DNA from: Anthoceros angustus
Lineage: Eukaryota > Streptophyta > Anthocerotopsida > Anthocerotales > Anthocerotaceae
Direction: 5' to 3'
DNA length: 64,000 bases
Assembly: GCA_010909165.1 (NCBI GenBank)
Contig: MU008165.1
Span: forward strand, 1,984,001-2,048,000
Shown here: positions 37,321 through 48,612 of the stretch, one piece after another
Layout of the letters: each line of letters starts with the position of its first letter
Position numbering within the stretch: position 1 is the first letter of the stretch
Translations under genes and position numbers: made by a program
The notes under the pieces: model-generated
Databases searched by the model: none
Told to the model about the DNA's origin: nothing
Seen by the model: only the letters and a program-made list of their open reading frames with translations

Positions 37321-38719
37321 AGGCGTCGAGGAGCTTGCGCTTGTAATGGCGGTGGGAAACAATGCCAAGGCATTGAGAGGGTTCAATCAGCCGGAGCCTC
37401 CGGCCGAGTGAAGGCTTTGGTAGTAAGGTGTTTCAATTCATGCATCCGCCGGTTGCTAATCGTGATTGCTGGTTTTGGTGCCGCTTGATGTTGCCGCCGA
37501 TCCGCTTGCTGATGTTACAGCCGTCTGTCATGGCCGTGCATGGGTAGTAAGGTCTTCTTTGTGAGCCAATGACCGATCGCTGCTCTTCATGTATGTAGGT
37601 GCCAACATATATGCGGGAGGTTGTCAGACAAAGGAGGGCAGTTGATGAGGTCCCTCCTTTTTGGGAGCCATGTAAGCCCCGGCTAGGATAGGCATTTTTG
37701 TTTTGGTGTGGGTGGAGTGCTAGAGCACCGCCAGACTTCAAACTTGATCATCATAAAAGAGGGCGAAATTGTTGGCTTTGTTCGGATAATGTGGTGCAAA
37801 GGTCACCGGATGTCCGTGCCTTTGGCGCCTTAAAAGAAAAGCTTGTCTTCGCTTAGATCGCAGATCCAACCTAGGTCCGACACCCTAGGCTATTCGCTTA
37901 TGAGTATGGGTCACTTGACTAAATTCGAAAAGTGACCGTTGTCCCAGATCGGTTATATGGTGCCATGGCACTTTTCTTTTAATATATGTGAGCATTTTTG
38001 TATAGTTTGGAGCGGACATATAGTTGGGCATATGGCCCATGTGGGATCTTGGTGTCTTATACCTCTAGTCTCCCACTTTAGTACCAAATCGATGTGTGCA
38101 TGCATGTTTGTGTATCGGGTAGTTGACATGAAGACACATATCCTTCTTGTTTTTATGGTGCCACAACCTTGCGATCGGTAAGGCGGGATGTCGGGCATAC
38201 TTGGACCAATGTGTACAAAAACCGTGTTAGCATATTGAGGTGTCATTGCAGTTTTCAACTTAGCACATTGGTTCTGAAATTGTCATAAATGTCCAGATTC
38301 AAAACGACAAACGGTTTTTGCGAAAATGCCCTTAAAAAGCCTTAAAACTAGGGTATTTTCCAACTTGATCCAACCATGGACCTTTCTTAACGGGGTTAAA
38401 AGACATCAAAAAGGTAGAAAAGATGCTTTTGACAACTACGGGAAATGGAAATAGTGTGGGTTTTGCCCTTGGTTTTTGGAAAAGCACCAAATCCAGAGAT
38501 TGGTTGCCAATTTGTAGGTCGAATGTGACCAAATGGACATCTGTCTCTAAAAAGAGGAGTGTGTCTCTACTTCTTAAGAGACCTTGTTCAAGATTGAGTT
38601 AATAAGAGGATGTAGGATCTGAACTTGAACCTCCTCACTACTACACCTTTTTCCCAACCACTTCACCAACATTTCCAAATTGACAACTTTTGAGCCGCTA
38701 AATATTCATTTTCTTAAAG

Positions 38720-38970
38720 ACAGCCTACGAGGAGGGGTAGGGTGTGCTAGGGGAGGCGCCACCGACCGGCCCATGGCAGATGGCATGTTGGGGAGGGGGC
38801 CGGCCATGGCGCCATGGGCGGTGTGCTAGGGGAGGCGCCACCGGCCCCATGGGCGGTGTGCTAGGGGAGGCGCCGGCCGACGCCCATGGGTGTTAGGGGA
38901 GGCGCCTGGCCGGGCGCCCATGGGCGTGGTGTTAGGGGAGGCGCCAGTCGGCCGGGCGCCTCCCTAGCAC
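38720..38970. repeat. GC-rich tandem repeat (GCTAGGGGAGGCGCC)
   Basis: At least five units contain GTGCTAGGGGAGGCGCC or GTTAGGGGAGGCGCC followed by a variable CGGCC/CCATGGGCG stretch. Unit length varies from about 37 to 65 bp. It ends with an inverted remnant, GGGCGCCTCCCTAGCAC, at about 38,953, so the array can fold back on itself. Confidence 0.8.
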
Positions 38971-39374
38971 CATCCTACAGCATGCGGGTGAAGCTAGGGG
39001 GATAAGAAGGAACGGTATCCTATCACCACTAAGGTGTGGCCCATTTGTAGGAGGGGTTAAAAGATTTGCGTCCATAGGTGACTGCTGAAGAGTACAAGTG
39101 GTGGGAAGCCTTTTGGGTGGACTAGAAGGAGATTGCTATCATTGTGGAGAATAACATTGGGCTAGTGCTACAGCGTCCTTGGAAGTGGTTTTCACGTGCA
39201 GAAGTGGATCATACAGCCTGACCACTTCAAGTGCCGGATGAAGCTTTGCTGGATGAGGCATTATTGAGGGACCTCCCATAGCGTGATATGTACTTGGGGG
39301 CATATCAAAATGCCGGAAGGCAACAGTGGGAATGGCATGGATGAATAAAGACATAATGGAAATCTAGAAGGGGA

Positions 39375-39720
39375 TGTTTCTGGTAGTGCCGTGTACTATG
39401 GACACGCATAATAGGCCATTCTGGATTGGGGAGAGTCATTGACGCGAAGCTAGATGCACCACGACCTCACTTTCTTATCCACTGGTATCGGACCGAGCAT
39501 ACAAATGCGTACGAAGGGAGATATGTGTAGGAATACATAGTCCGTCAGAGTGCTAGTTAACCCATCTGGTCTGATGCCGAGGACAAAAGGGAATAAGGTC
39601 CATTTCCCAAAAAACATACAAGAGGTGTTTGTGAATGAAACTGCCATCTTGTATTATGGGTTTGTGTTGAACGCACGGAAACATGTGTATGCGGTGGACA
39701 AAAAAGTAACAAGGGATAAA
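39375..39720 (+). pseudogene. Broken gene fragment inside the TIR element
   Basis: In shifted frames this reads MDTHNRPFWIG, then VIDAKLDAPRPHFLIHWYRTEH, then NAYEGRYV, then LMPRTKGNKVHFPKNIQEV and LYYGFVLNARKHVYAVDKKV. The HWY and aromatic residues recall chromo- or BAH-like domains found in some plant transposon proteins, but that is a guess. One frameshift and two stops break it. It is the longest stretch of protein-like sequence in the element. Confidence 0.4.
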
Positions 39721-41204
39721 ACAGTGTTTCTCAACGTAGGGGTTTGTCTCCGAACCCCATTTTGGCCCCAACCATCCAGAAATGCACTTGTCTCATTTCA
39801 CTGTTTTTAGTGATTTGCGAACCCACAGCCCATGCATCCGAGCCCAAAAGAAGACCTAATGTGCCCACCGTCCGCACAAATGCCGGACACACCTTTGTAC
39901 CAAGTGGCCGGATGACTGGCCCACTTATGCTCCAAAGAGCTGGAGTGCGCCAACGTCCGCGACTTATACTCCAAAGAGGTGCAATACACCGGGTTTGGAG
40001 AGGGTTGCGTCAATACTTGTGTAGGCAAGCACTTTCGCCTGTTGCTTGTGCACACTTGCCACCGCACCAACACTCACATCAATTCTCTTTTCAAACCCCG
40101 TGATTGAGCAATCCTGCACGGCAGTATACTGCCCCGACCGCCCCTCCGTGAGATAAGCCGCACTTAGATCTCGCAGATTAGGCCTCAGCAGAATTGGACA
40201 AGGTAAAGGATGGTGAGGCCTCCTCAACCGCTCTTGATCAAACTCTTCGTAGCTTACATTTCTTCTTGTCAAGTCCGCATCGCTTTCAACCTTAATCTAT
40301 CCATGGGTGGCACATGGAGCAAGTCGATCTTAAATTCAAAATCTCCGCGAAGCTTGGCTATAGTCTTTTCGAACACCCACGCGCCACACCGTAGTGGGCG
40401 CCATAGGATGTATGTGTCCTCCTTCGAGCCTCACCAAAATACTCACCATTTGGTCAAAACCCCCAGGACCAGCCCTCTTCTTCGTGACATCACTGCCTCA
40501 CTAGGGCTCGCAGTGGCCAGGCAGATGCTCTCTTATACTTGAGTTCGATCGCATCCTGTGCTTTCATTACTCAAGGACAAATCATCTATTCTATTTATTT
40601 TCTTGCTTCTCCGCAAAACATTGTGAAACATTGTCGCCTTCAAAAGGTTGGCCATTAGAAACCACCATCATACATGTCGAATTTTGGAAAATGTAGCTCA
40701 TCTAGAAACCAAGGCCTATGCATCTATACGCATCAAACTCGAATGAGCCGGACATTTGGCGACCAATCAAAGAGATCCAAATTGCAAGTCATAGGGCACA
40801 TAGAGTAAGGCCAAAAGGTTTAACATGTTGTATACAAAGCGAATGTGGAATATAACATCAACCAACAAATGATTTTCAAAATAATATTCATGACTTTACG
40901 CCTAGATACCGGATGATTTACAAATTTTTCAAACCACTAAAAATCAACACTCCATCCTAGTATTGATACGCCTAGGTTGCTTAACAAAGGAGTTGTTACA
41001 AAGTTTTCAAAGCACCAAAAACAAGCAAACCATCCTAGTACTAATCCGACCCAAGAGTGCTTATAAGGAAGTTCTAAAGCACCAAAGTCAAGCACCCCAT
41101 CCCGGTATCGATCCGACCAAGGTGCTTAACCTTGAGTTCTTATGCCATTGAGTCTACCACCTATCCCGAGGATGCTGAAGACAAACAATATATATACAGG
41201 CGCC

Positions 41205-41535
41205 GGACGTCCGCGATCCACTCCACCATTTCCATCTCACGACGCCCACAAGATTGGGGTCTAAAATGCGCCGGACGTCCGCAGTTTTAGCAGACTCGCC
41301 AATGTGCCGAACGTCCGCGCATTGCTCCAATTCCTTCTATGTTTTTCACTCTAACAATGGAGATCCTGTGGTTGTGTACTCACAGGCACAGACGCCAGCT
41401 ACTTTTAGAGTCGTAGTTTGGTCCTCTCGAGATGGCCATGATCGGCTATCGGTTAATGTTCTTCACAATTGCGCCGGACGTCCAGCTTGTTTTTCGCTGA
41501 ATTGCTACTTTTATGGTTATCGGACGTCCGCAGCT
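41205..41535. repeat. Cluster of palindromic CGGACGTCCG motifs
   Basis: The motif (GC)CGGACGTCCG(C) or a one-base variant occurs at about 41,211, 41,270, 41,307, 41,473 and 41,521, with a related CAACGTCCGC at 39,950. The core GGACGTCC is self-complementary. Spacing is irregular, so this is not a simple tandem array. Confidence 0.65.
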
Positions 41536-42751
41536 TGGCGGACTAATTTTGTTTGGTTTGCCACTGCTCACCCCGCTAGGAAGTACTATCGTCATGAAAG
41601 AGGTGTTTAGGATTCCTAGCACCGTTAAAAATCCTTGAAATCCCTTCCTTGTGAAGGTGAAATCCATGAACCTTCTTGGCAACCTGTGTAAGTATTCACG
41701 AGAAAATAACATGGTCAATGTCTTTGATGTTTAAAAGTGGTTTTGCTAAAGATGATGCATTTTGGCCTGCTGGGGTCATTTTTGGTCTTTAGGGACCCAA
41801 ACCCTTTAATGGAGAATAACCTATGTTGAGAGACGCTTATAAGCTTTTGCAAGTTGCGCACCTTGACACACAAGTCAAAGTGCTGCTGAAGATAGTGATG
41901 ACAATGCTGGAGAAGCTCGACCAAGTGATGACGAAGGATTGAACTCGTGATGAGTGAAATCGGGGTTTGTCCGGGGTCCCAGTGAATGTTGTACGTCTGT
42001 TCCGGATGTTATTGTGTTTTGAAATACCTGTGGCTTTTGTTGTGTCCATACTAAACCACATTTTCCTCCCAAAACCGAATTTCTGTCGTCCTTCCGGAAC
42101 GGCCTTCCTTACCGTTCCTACTTTGCATTAATCCCATAGGTTCGAGTTTGCGATCACCATTCGACAGAAACATTGCTGGATGGAAAGTAGGAACTTTAGT
42201 GGGTGACACCCTTTTTTTTTTTGAGATGTTTTCCGGAATGCCTTAAAAACGCTGTTTTAGGGCCCATCAAAAACCCCCTTCATAGATTATTTACGGAAAA
42301 CCCCCTTCGAGATTATTCACCCCCTTCAAAAATTATGATGTTCCTTGTACGACATCACTCCTTATCGAGGTGGACAGGGAATAAGTAAGCCCCATATATC
42401 ATATCTGCGTGTATTCGGTGCAGCCGCTTATGCTTACATCCCTTCCGACAAGAGACGGAAGATGGACAACAGAGCAAGCAAGTATATATTCGTTGGATAT
42501 TCCGACACAGTTAAAGGATACAAACTGTATAATCCCTCAACAAGGGAATTAACTATGGCAAGGAGCGTAAGCTTCAATGAAACCTTTATCCTTCACTCCC
42601 ATCTTCGCTCTGTTACAAGCCACGAGCTTCCACCATCAGCACCTGTACACGACCATTCACCTGTATTCCATGCAGAGGACACTGATATTTATACTGATTT
42701 CCAGCACTCCTCCTATGAATCAGATGATGACATACCTCTTCAACCGGTTGC

Positions 42752-45556
42752 AAGGCAAGGCAAGGCAAGGCAAGGCAAGGCAAGGCAAGGCAAGGCAAGG
42801 CAAGGCAAGGCAAGGCAAGGCAAGGCAAGGCAAGGCAAGGGGGTGGCAAGGCAAGGGCAGACAGAGACAAGGCAAGGCAGAGACAGGGCAAGGACAGAGA
42901 CAGGGCAAGGGCAAGGCAAGGCAAGGCAAGGCAAGGCAAGGCAAGGCAAGGCAAGGCAAGGCAAGGCAAGGCAAGGCAAGGAAGAGAGGCAGAGGCAAGG
43001 CAAGGCAAGGCAAGGCAAGGCAAGGCAAGGCAAGACAGAGACAAGGCAGGCAAGGCAAGGAAGGCAAGGAAGGCAAGGCAAGGTGGGCAGGCAAGGCAAG
43101 GCAGAGGCAAGGCAAGGCAAGGTGGGCAAGGCAGGCAAGGCAGAGGTGGGGGAGACAGGCAAGAGACAGAGGCAAGGTGGGCAAGGCAAGGCAAGGCAGG
43201 ACAGGCAAGGCAAGGCAGAGACAAGGCAAGACAGAGAAGGCAAGGCAAGGCAGGAGGCAAGGCAAGGCAAGGCAAGGCAAGGCAAGGCAAGGCAAGGCAA
43301 GGCAAGGAGACAGCAAGGCAAGGCAAGGCAGAGCAGAGATGAGGCAAGGCAGGAGAGACAAGGCAAGGCAAGGCAAGGCAGAGACAGAAGGCAAGGCAAG
43401 GTGCAAGGCAAGGCGGACAGGCAAGGCAAGGCAAGGCAGAGAGGCAAGGCAAGTGAGGCAAGGCAAGGCAAGGCAAGGCAGGAGGCAAGGTAAGGCAAGG
43501 AGGTGAGGCAAGGCAAGGCAAGGACAGAGACAAGGCAAGGCAAGGTGGGCAAGGCGCAAGGCAAGGCAAGGCAGAGCAAGGCAAGGCAAGGGCAAGGCAA
43601 GGCAGAGCAAGGCAAGGCAAGGCAAGGACAAGGGCAGAGACAAGGCAAGGCAAGGCAAGGCAAGGTGAGAGGCAGATGAGACAGAGAAGGCAAGGCAAGG
43701 CAAGGCAAGGACAGGCAAGGTGAGACAGAGATGAGGCAAGGACAGGCAAGGAAGAGACAAGGAGGCAGATGAGAGACAGGCAAGGCAAGGCAAGGAAGAG
43801 GCAAGGCAAGGCAAGGAGGCAAGTGAGGCAGAGGCAAGGGGCAAGGACAAGGCAGGCAGAGGCAAGGGATGGCCAAGGCAAGGCAAGGCAAGAGGCAAGG
43901 AGCAAGGCAGACAGAGGCAAGGCAGGCAAGGTGAGAGGACAGAGCAGGCCAAGGCAGAGGCAAGGACAGGCAGACAGGCAAGACAGAGGCAAGGGCAAGG
44001 CAAGGGGCAAGAGAGGGGCCAGAGACAGGCAGAGGCAAGGCAAGAGACAGAGACAGAGACAGGCAGGCAAGGCAAGGCAAGGTGAGACAGGCAAGGCAAG
44101 GCAAGGCAAGGCAAGGCAAGGCAAGGCAGAGACAAGGCAAGGCAAGGTGAGAATGCAAGGCAAGGCAAGGCAGGCAAGGCAAGGCGAGACAGGCAGAGCA
44201 AGGCAAGGACAGAGACAGGCAAGGCAAGGCAAGGCAAGGACAGAGACAAGGCAAGGCAGAGACAAGACAGGCAAGGCAAGGCAAGGCAAGGCAGAGACAG
44301 AGACAGAGACAGAGGCAAGGCAGGCAAGAGGCAAGACAAGGCAAGGCAAGGCAAGGCAGACAGGCAGAGACAAGGCAAGGCAAGGCAAGGTGAGGCAAGG
44401 ACAAGGAGAGACAAGGCAAGGCAGAGACTGAGACAGAGCAAGGCAGACAGACAGAGGCAAGATGAGACAGGCAAGGCAAGAGAGACAGGCAAGGCAGCAG
44501 GCAAGGCAAGGCAAGGAGGCAAGGCAAGGCAAGGCAAGGAGGCAGAAGGTGAGGCAAGGCAAGGCAAGGTAAGGCAAGAGCAAGGCAAGGCAAGGCAAGG
44601 CAAGGAGGCAAGGCAAGGCAAGGCAAGGCAAGGCAAGGCAAGGCAAGGCAAGGCAAGGCAAGGCAAGGCAAGGCAAGGCAAGGCAAGGCAAGGCAAGGCA
44701 AGGCAAGGCAAGGCAAGGTAGGCAAGGCAAGGCAAGGCAAGGCAAGGCAAGGCAAGGCAAGGCAAGGCAAGGCAAGGCAAGGCAAGGCAAGGCAAGGCAA
44801 GGACAGGCAAGGCAAGGCAAGGCAAGGCAAGGCAAGGCAAGGTGGCAAGGCAAGGCAAGTGAGGCAAGGCAAGGCAAGGCAAGGCAAGACAGAGAAGGCA
44901 AGGTGAGGCAAGGCAAGGCAAGGCAAGGCAGAGAGGTGAGGCAAGGCAAGGCAAGGCAAGGCAAGGCAAGGCAAGGCAAGGCAGGCAAGGCAAGGCAAGG
45001 CAAGGCAAGGCAAGGCAAGGGCAAGAGGCAAGGCAAGGCAGGCAAGGCAAGGCAAGGCAAGGCAAGGCAAGGCAAGGCAAGGTAAGGCAAGGCAAGGCAA
45101 GGCAAGGCAGGCAAGGCAGGCAAGGTAATGAGGCAAGGCAAGGCCAGGAGGCAGGCAAGGGCCAAGGCAAGGTAAGGCAAGGCAAGGCAAGGGCAAGGGG
45201 GGGCAAGGCCAAGGCAAGGGTGAGGCAAGGCAAGGAGGCAAGGCAAGGCAAGGACAGGCAAGGGGGCAGGCAAGGCAGAGGCAAGGCAAGGCAAGGAGGC
45301 CAAGGCAAGGCAAGGCAAGACAGGCAAGGATAAGGCAAGGCAAGGCAAGGCAAGGCAAGGCAAGGCAAGGCAAGGCAAGGGCAAGGCAGAGCAAGGCAAG
45401 GGGGCAGAGGCAAGGCAAGGCAAGGCAGAGGCAAGGCAAGGCAGCAAGGCAGGAGGCCAAGGCAAGGGGGCAGGCAAGGCAAGGCAAGGGATGGCCAAGG
45501 CAAGGCAAGGCAAGGCAAGGCAAGGCAAGGCAAGGCAAGGCAAGGCAAGGCGAGGC
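42752..45556. repeat. AAGGC pentanucleotide satellite, about 2.8 kb
   Basis: Almost all of this stretch is (GGCAA)n, with pure runs of up to about 150 bp (for example 44,600-44,715 and 44,730-44,800). The interruptions are mostly GGCAGAGACAAGGC, GGAGGCAAGG and GGTGAGGC variants. Because neither GGCAA nor its complement contains a stop in any frame, ORFs of about 950-980 codons open in all three minus frames (PCLAL repeats) and long KARQG frames open on the plus strand. None is a gene. It sits where the copia reverse transcriptase should be. Confidence 0.97.
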
Positions 45557-46793
45557 ATGGCCAAGGCAAAGAAAAAGATAAAATGGTAAGGGAAAGCGAT
45601 TACTGTATAGCAAAGTCTCCAAAGATGAAGAAAAAGCTGAGATGGCCCTCATACCTTATCGAGAAGTTGTGGGAAGCCTTTTATACTTGGCCGGGTGGAC
45701 AAGACCTGATATCTCACAAGCAATAGGGGTTGTATCCCATTACTTATCCAATCCCGGCAGAAGACAGTGGATTGCTGTAAAACGGATTTTGCGTTACCTT
45801 AAAGGAACAAGGCATTTATGCCTCAAGTACACAAAGAGCAATGACATCGCACTTATATGCTTGTCAGATGCCGACTGGGCTGGTTGCATTGACGGTAGAA
45901 GATCGATTGCTGCTTATTGCACCCTACTCTGTGGATCAGCAGTAAGCTGGCAAAGTAAGAAGCTCACCATCATCAGTCTGTCATCCACCGAAGTGGAGTA
46001 CAGTGCTCTGTCCTTAGCAGCCAGGGAGATATGTTGGATTCGTCAATTCCTCACTGAGATCCATATTTAGCAGACCACTCCAACAATCCTACAGTGTGAC
46101 AACCAGTCAGCCATCGCACTATCTGCCAACCCAGTGCTACATGCCCGTTCAAAACATATTGAAATACAGTTCCATCCTACAACTCAGAATGTGGCAGACC
46201 TCCTTACAAAGGGGTTACCGAAGCTGCTACATGAGCAACATCGACTGTCACTAGGGTTAGAGCAAAACGAGGCTTATCTTAGCTCTACGCCTGATGCTAT
46301 AGCTCAGACAGCTCTCTCCTAAGCTCCAAGGGGATGTTTCGTCGCTGGCGTTAGGGCACCCAGCATTTCCAGCCCCTTTTATGCCGCCAGTTTTTGATCT
46401 CCATCTTTGGAGCACCTATGGCAAACATGGCTCAGACATCAGTGCACTCCGCTGTAACTTGGATGAAGCTTCTACTTCCCAACATAATCAGGAACAGCTA
46501 AGCATGGTGCTTACAGATACGGACGTTTTGTTTATAAATATCTAAAAATATACGTAACTATTTTTTACTTATTATGATAACTTAACTCCGCACTGAAATA
46601 CTTACTTCTATAAGTATCATACCTTCTAAAGTTATTGTTTTGTCGCCTATATAATAGGGTTGGTTGGTTGTGAATCTTAACCCTCATTGCGATCGACATT
46701 AAAACCTATCCTCAAAAAGTTGTTTGGTTGAAAATTCTAATCTTCATTGTGATCGACATTGAAATCTTCGCACAAACTACTTATCTATTGAAT

Positions 46794-48612
46794 ATGGCAT
46801 CTCTTCCTCTAGTTGCTAAGTGGTCACTCTATGTTCGACTATTTGCTCTCTACTTATGTTTTTGTCTTATGAAATCCTCCGTAGTCCATTCACGTCAGCT
46901 GAACAACCCATTTAGATCTTTGATAACTAAACCCTCTGCCTTGCCTTATGCAACAATATTAGATGGTCACAATGCATCGATGTCAATGAAACATCATGCC
47001 AAGCGTTTCTCCTTAGAGAATCCAAGGTGTGTAATTGTTTCACATGTCTCATATTATTTGTGATTGATTTTTATCGCACATATTTTTTTTGTATTTATGA
47101 TCATAATTTCATGTAAAATATAAAATAATTATAAATTGTTCATTCTCGTGTTGCATTATTTAACCAGCTCGACATGTCCACCGACGGGAAACCCAATTGA
47201 TGATTGTTGGAGATGTGATGCAAATTGGGCAAACAATAGACAATACTTGGCCGGATGTGGAATTGGATTTGCCAAATATGCTTATGGTGGGAAAAATGGA
47301 AATATCTATGTTGTCAACTCAACTGATGACGAAGCGATGAATCCTGCACCGGGCACACTGCGCCATGCAGTGATTCAATTCGAGCCGTTGTGGATCACTT
47401 TTGCAGCAGATATGAAAATCACTCTGAAACAGACTCTTATAGTTAATAATGATAAGACAATTGATGGTAGAGGAGTTGATGTTCATATTGCAGATGGGCC
47501 TTGTATTACGCTCAGGGATGTCCATAATATAATAATTCATGGGATTAGAATATACAATTGCACACCAACAGTTGAGAATGTGCAAATACAAATTGATCCA
47601 AATAACTTTGAGTGGTTTGGCAACACCGATGGTGATGGCATCTCAGTCATCAACAGCACTAATATTTGGATCGATCATGCGTTTTTGTCTAATTGTGCAG
47701 ATGGTTTGATAGACGTAACTCTCGGTTCCACCGATGTTACTATTTCGAATAGTTATTTTACTTCTCATGACAAGGTATGCATTACTAATTAAAGATGAAT
47801 TTCATCAATTACAAGATTTTCATGTGAGACAAACTTGCATGTTCTTTCTCACATTCACACATGTGCATTCATGCAATTCAGGTTATGTTATTGGGGCATA
47901 GTGATGACGAATTTGGAGATATTAAAATGAAAGTCACAATAGCGATGAATCATTTTGCCGAAGGATTGGTGGAACGCATGCCAAGGTACGAACTTATGTA
48001 AAGTTAATAAGTTTGGATTGTAGTCATTTTTTTCTCCTATGCCTATGCTTACAAGCGTGCACAATGAATAAAATTGGCACTAATTGTTTCAAATTCTAAA
48101 TTCTTCAATATTTTGTTCTATAGATGCCGTTTTGGTCAATTTCACGTAGTAAACAATGATTATACCATGTGGGGAATGTATGCTGTTGGTGGGAGTGCCA
48201 ATGCTACTATTCTAAGCGAAGGAAATCGCTACTTGGCTGGAGATTATAAAGAAGTATGTATAAAAACTTAAAGATTATGTATTGCATGTCTTTATTTCCA
48301 ATCCACATTATTGTTTTTCTTTCTTTATTTTGGACATAACTTTGAAATATGGTATATGTACATTTTCAGGTAACCAAGCACATGTCTCTTGACAATGGTT
48401 GGAAAAATTGGAATTGGGCCTCAAGAAATGATTTGATGCTCAATGGATCTTACTTTACTGAGTCTGGGGTCAACTCATCTGCAGATTCTTCTCAATTTGA
48501 CAATGCTTACATAAATGCCATGAGCTTACCTGCCAAATCCGTGGGTATGGTTGGTAATATGACAGCAGATGCAGGACCTCTACCTTGTCAAGTACAGTTC
48601 ATATGTTATTAG
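46794..48612 (+). CDS. Pectate lyase, polysaccharide lyase family 1
   Basis: Five exons: 46794-47026, 47168-47774, 47882-47985, 48124-48253 and 48370-48612; 1,317 nt, 438 residues. The N-terminus has a hydrophobic core ([11 protein letters not shown]) after Lys and Arg, a likely signal peptide. The PL1 parallel beta-helix follows: [18 protein letters not shown], then [22 protein letters not shown], then [19 protein letters not shown] with the usual calcium-site aspartates, then [21 protein letters not shown]. Exon 3 holds VMLLGHSDD and [13 protein letters not shown] with the catalytic-site Arg; exon 4 [22 protein letters not shown]. It would be secreted and cleave de-esterified homogalacturonan in cell walls by beta-elimination. 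The end [10 protein letters not shown] is slightly short compared with family members that end in another Cys-containing tail; a further exon is possible. Confidence 0.92.

Larger units (their letters stand above)
35295..42335. mobile_element. 7,041-bp element with terminal inverted repeats, inserted in copia
   Basis: The left end reads TAATTTTTGAAGGGGG and the right end is its exact reverse complement, 16 bp each. The trinucleotide TGA flanks both sides (35,292-35,294 and 42,336-42,338), as a target-site duplication. The motif CCCCCTTC recurs below both ends (35,328; 35,342 as CCCCCTTG; 42,276; 42,301; 42,320). The copia integrase is cut exactly at these borders. Three-bp duplications with subterminal repeats fit CACTA-type or PIF/Harbinger elements, but the ends are neither CACTA nor flanked by TTA. 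No intact transposase was found inside, so it is probably non-autonomous or decayed. Confidence 0.78.
34505..46330 (+). mobile_element. Ty1/copia retrotransposon remnant, interrupted twice
   Basis: The pieces follow copia Pol order. At 34,505-34,800 is the GAG-pre-integrase zinc region (WHCRLCHPSLAYIKQI). At 34,800-35,294 is the integrase core with CGPMSTQSFSGAIYFLSFMD, then NPFAERYNRTLQE, up to NYITNRLPLKP, with several stops. After a 7-kb insertion the frame resumes at 42,345 with SKPHISYLRVFGAAAYAY and IFVGYSDTVKGYKLYNP. The reverse transcriptase is missing, replaced by AAGGC satellite. At 45,640-46,320 the connection and RNase H region follow: YREVVGSLLYLAGWTRPDI, then SDADWAGCIDGRRS, then LSSTEVEYSALS and a C-terminal HIEIQFHPTTQN. 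A purine tract, CCAAGGGGATG at 46,326, is the likely polypurine tract before the 3' LTR. No 5' LTR was found. Confidence 0.88.

Noticed and set aside
42752-45556. CRISPR-like array
   Set aside because: The repeats are contiguous pentamers without unique spacers, and the genome is eukaryotic.
42613-45652. Minus-strand ORFs of about 950-980 codons rich in Leu, Pro, Cys and Ala, and plus-strand KARQG ORFs
   Set aside because: They are translations of the AAGGC pentanucleotide, which has no stop in any frame; three overlapping frames on one strand cannot all be genes.
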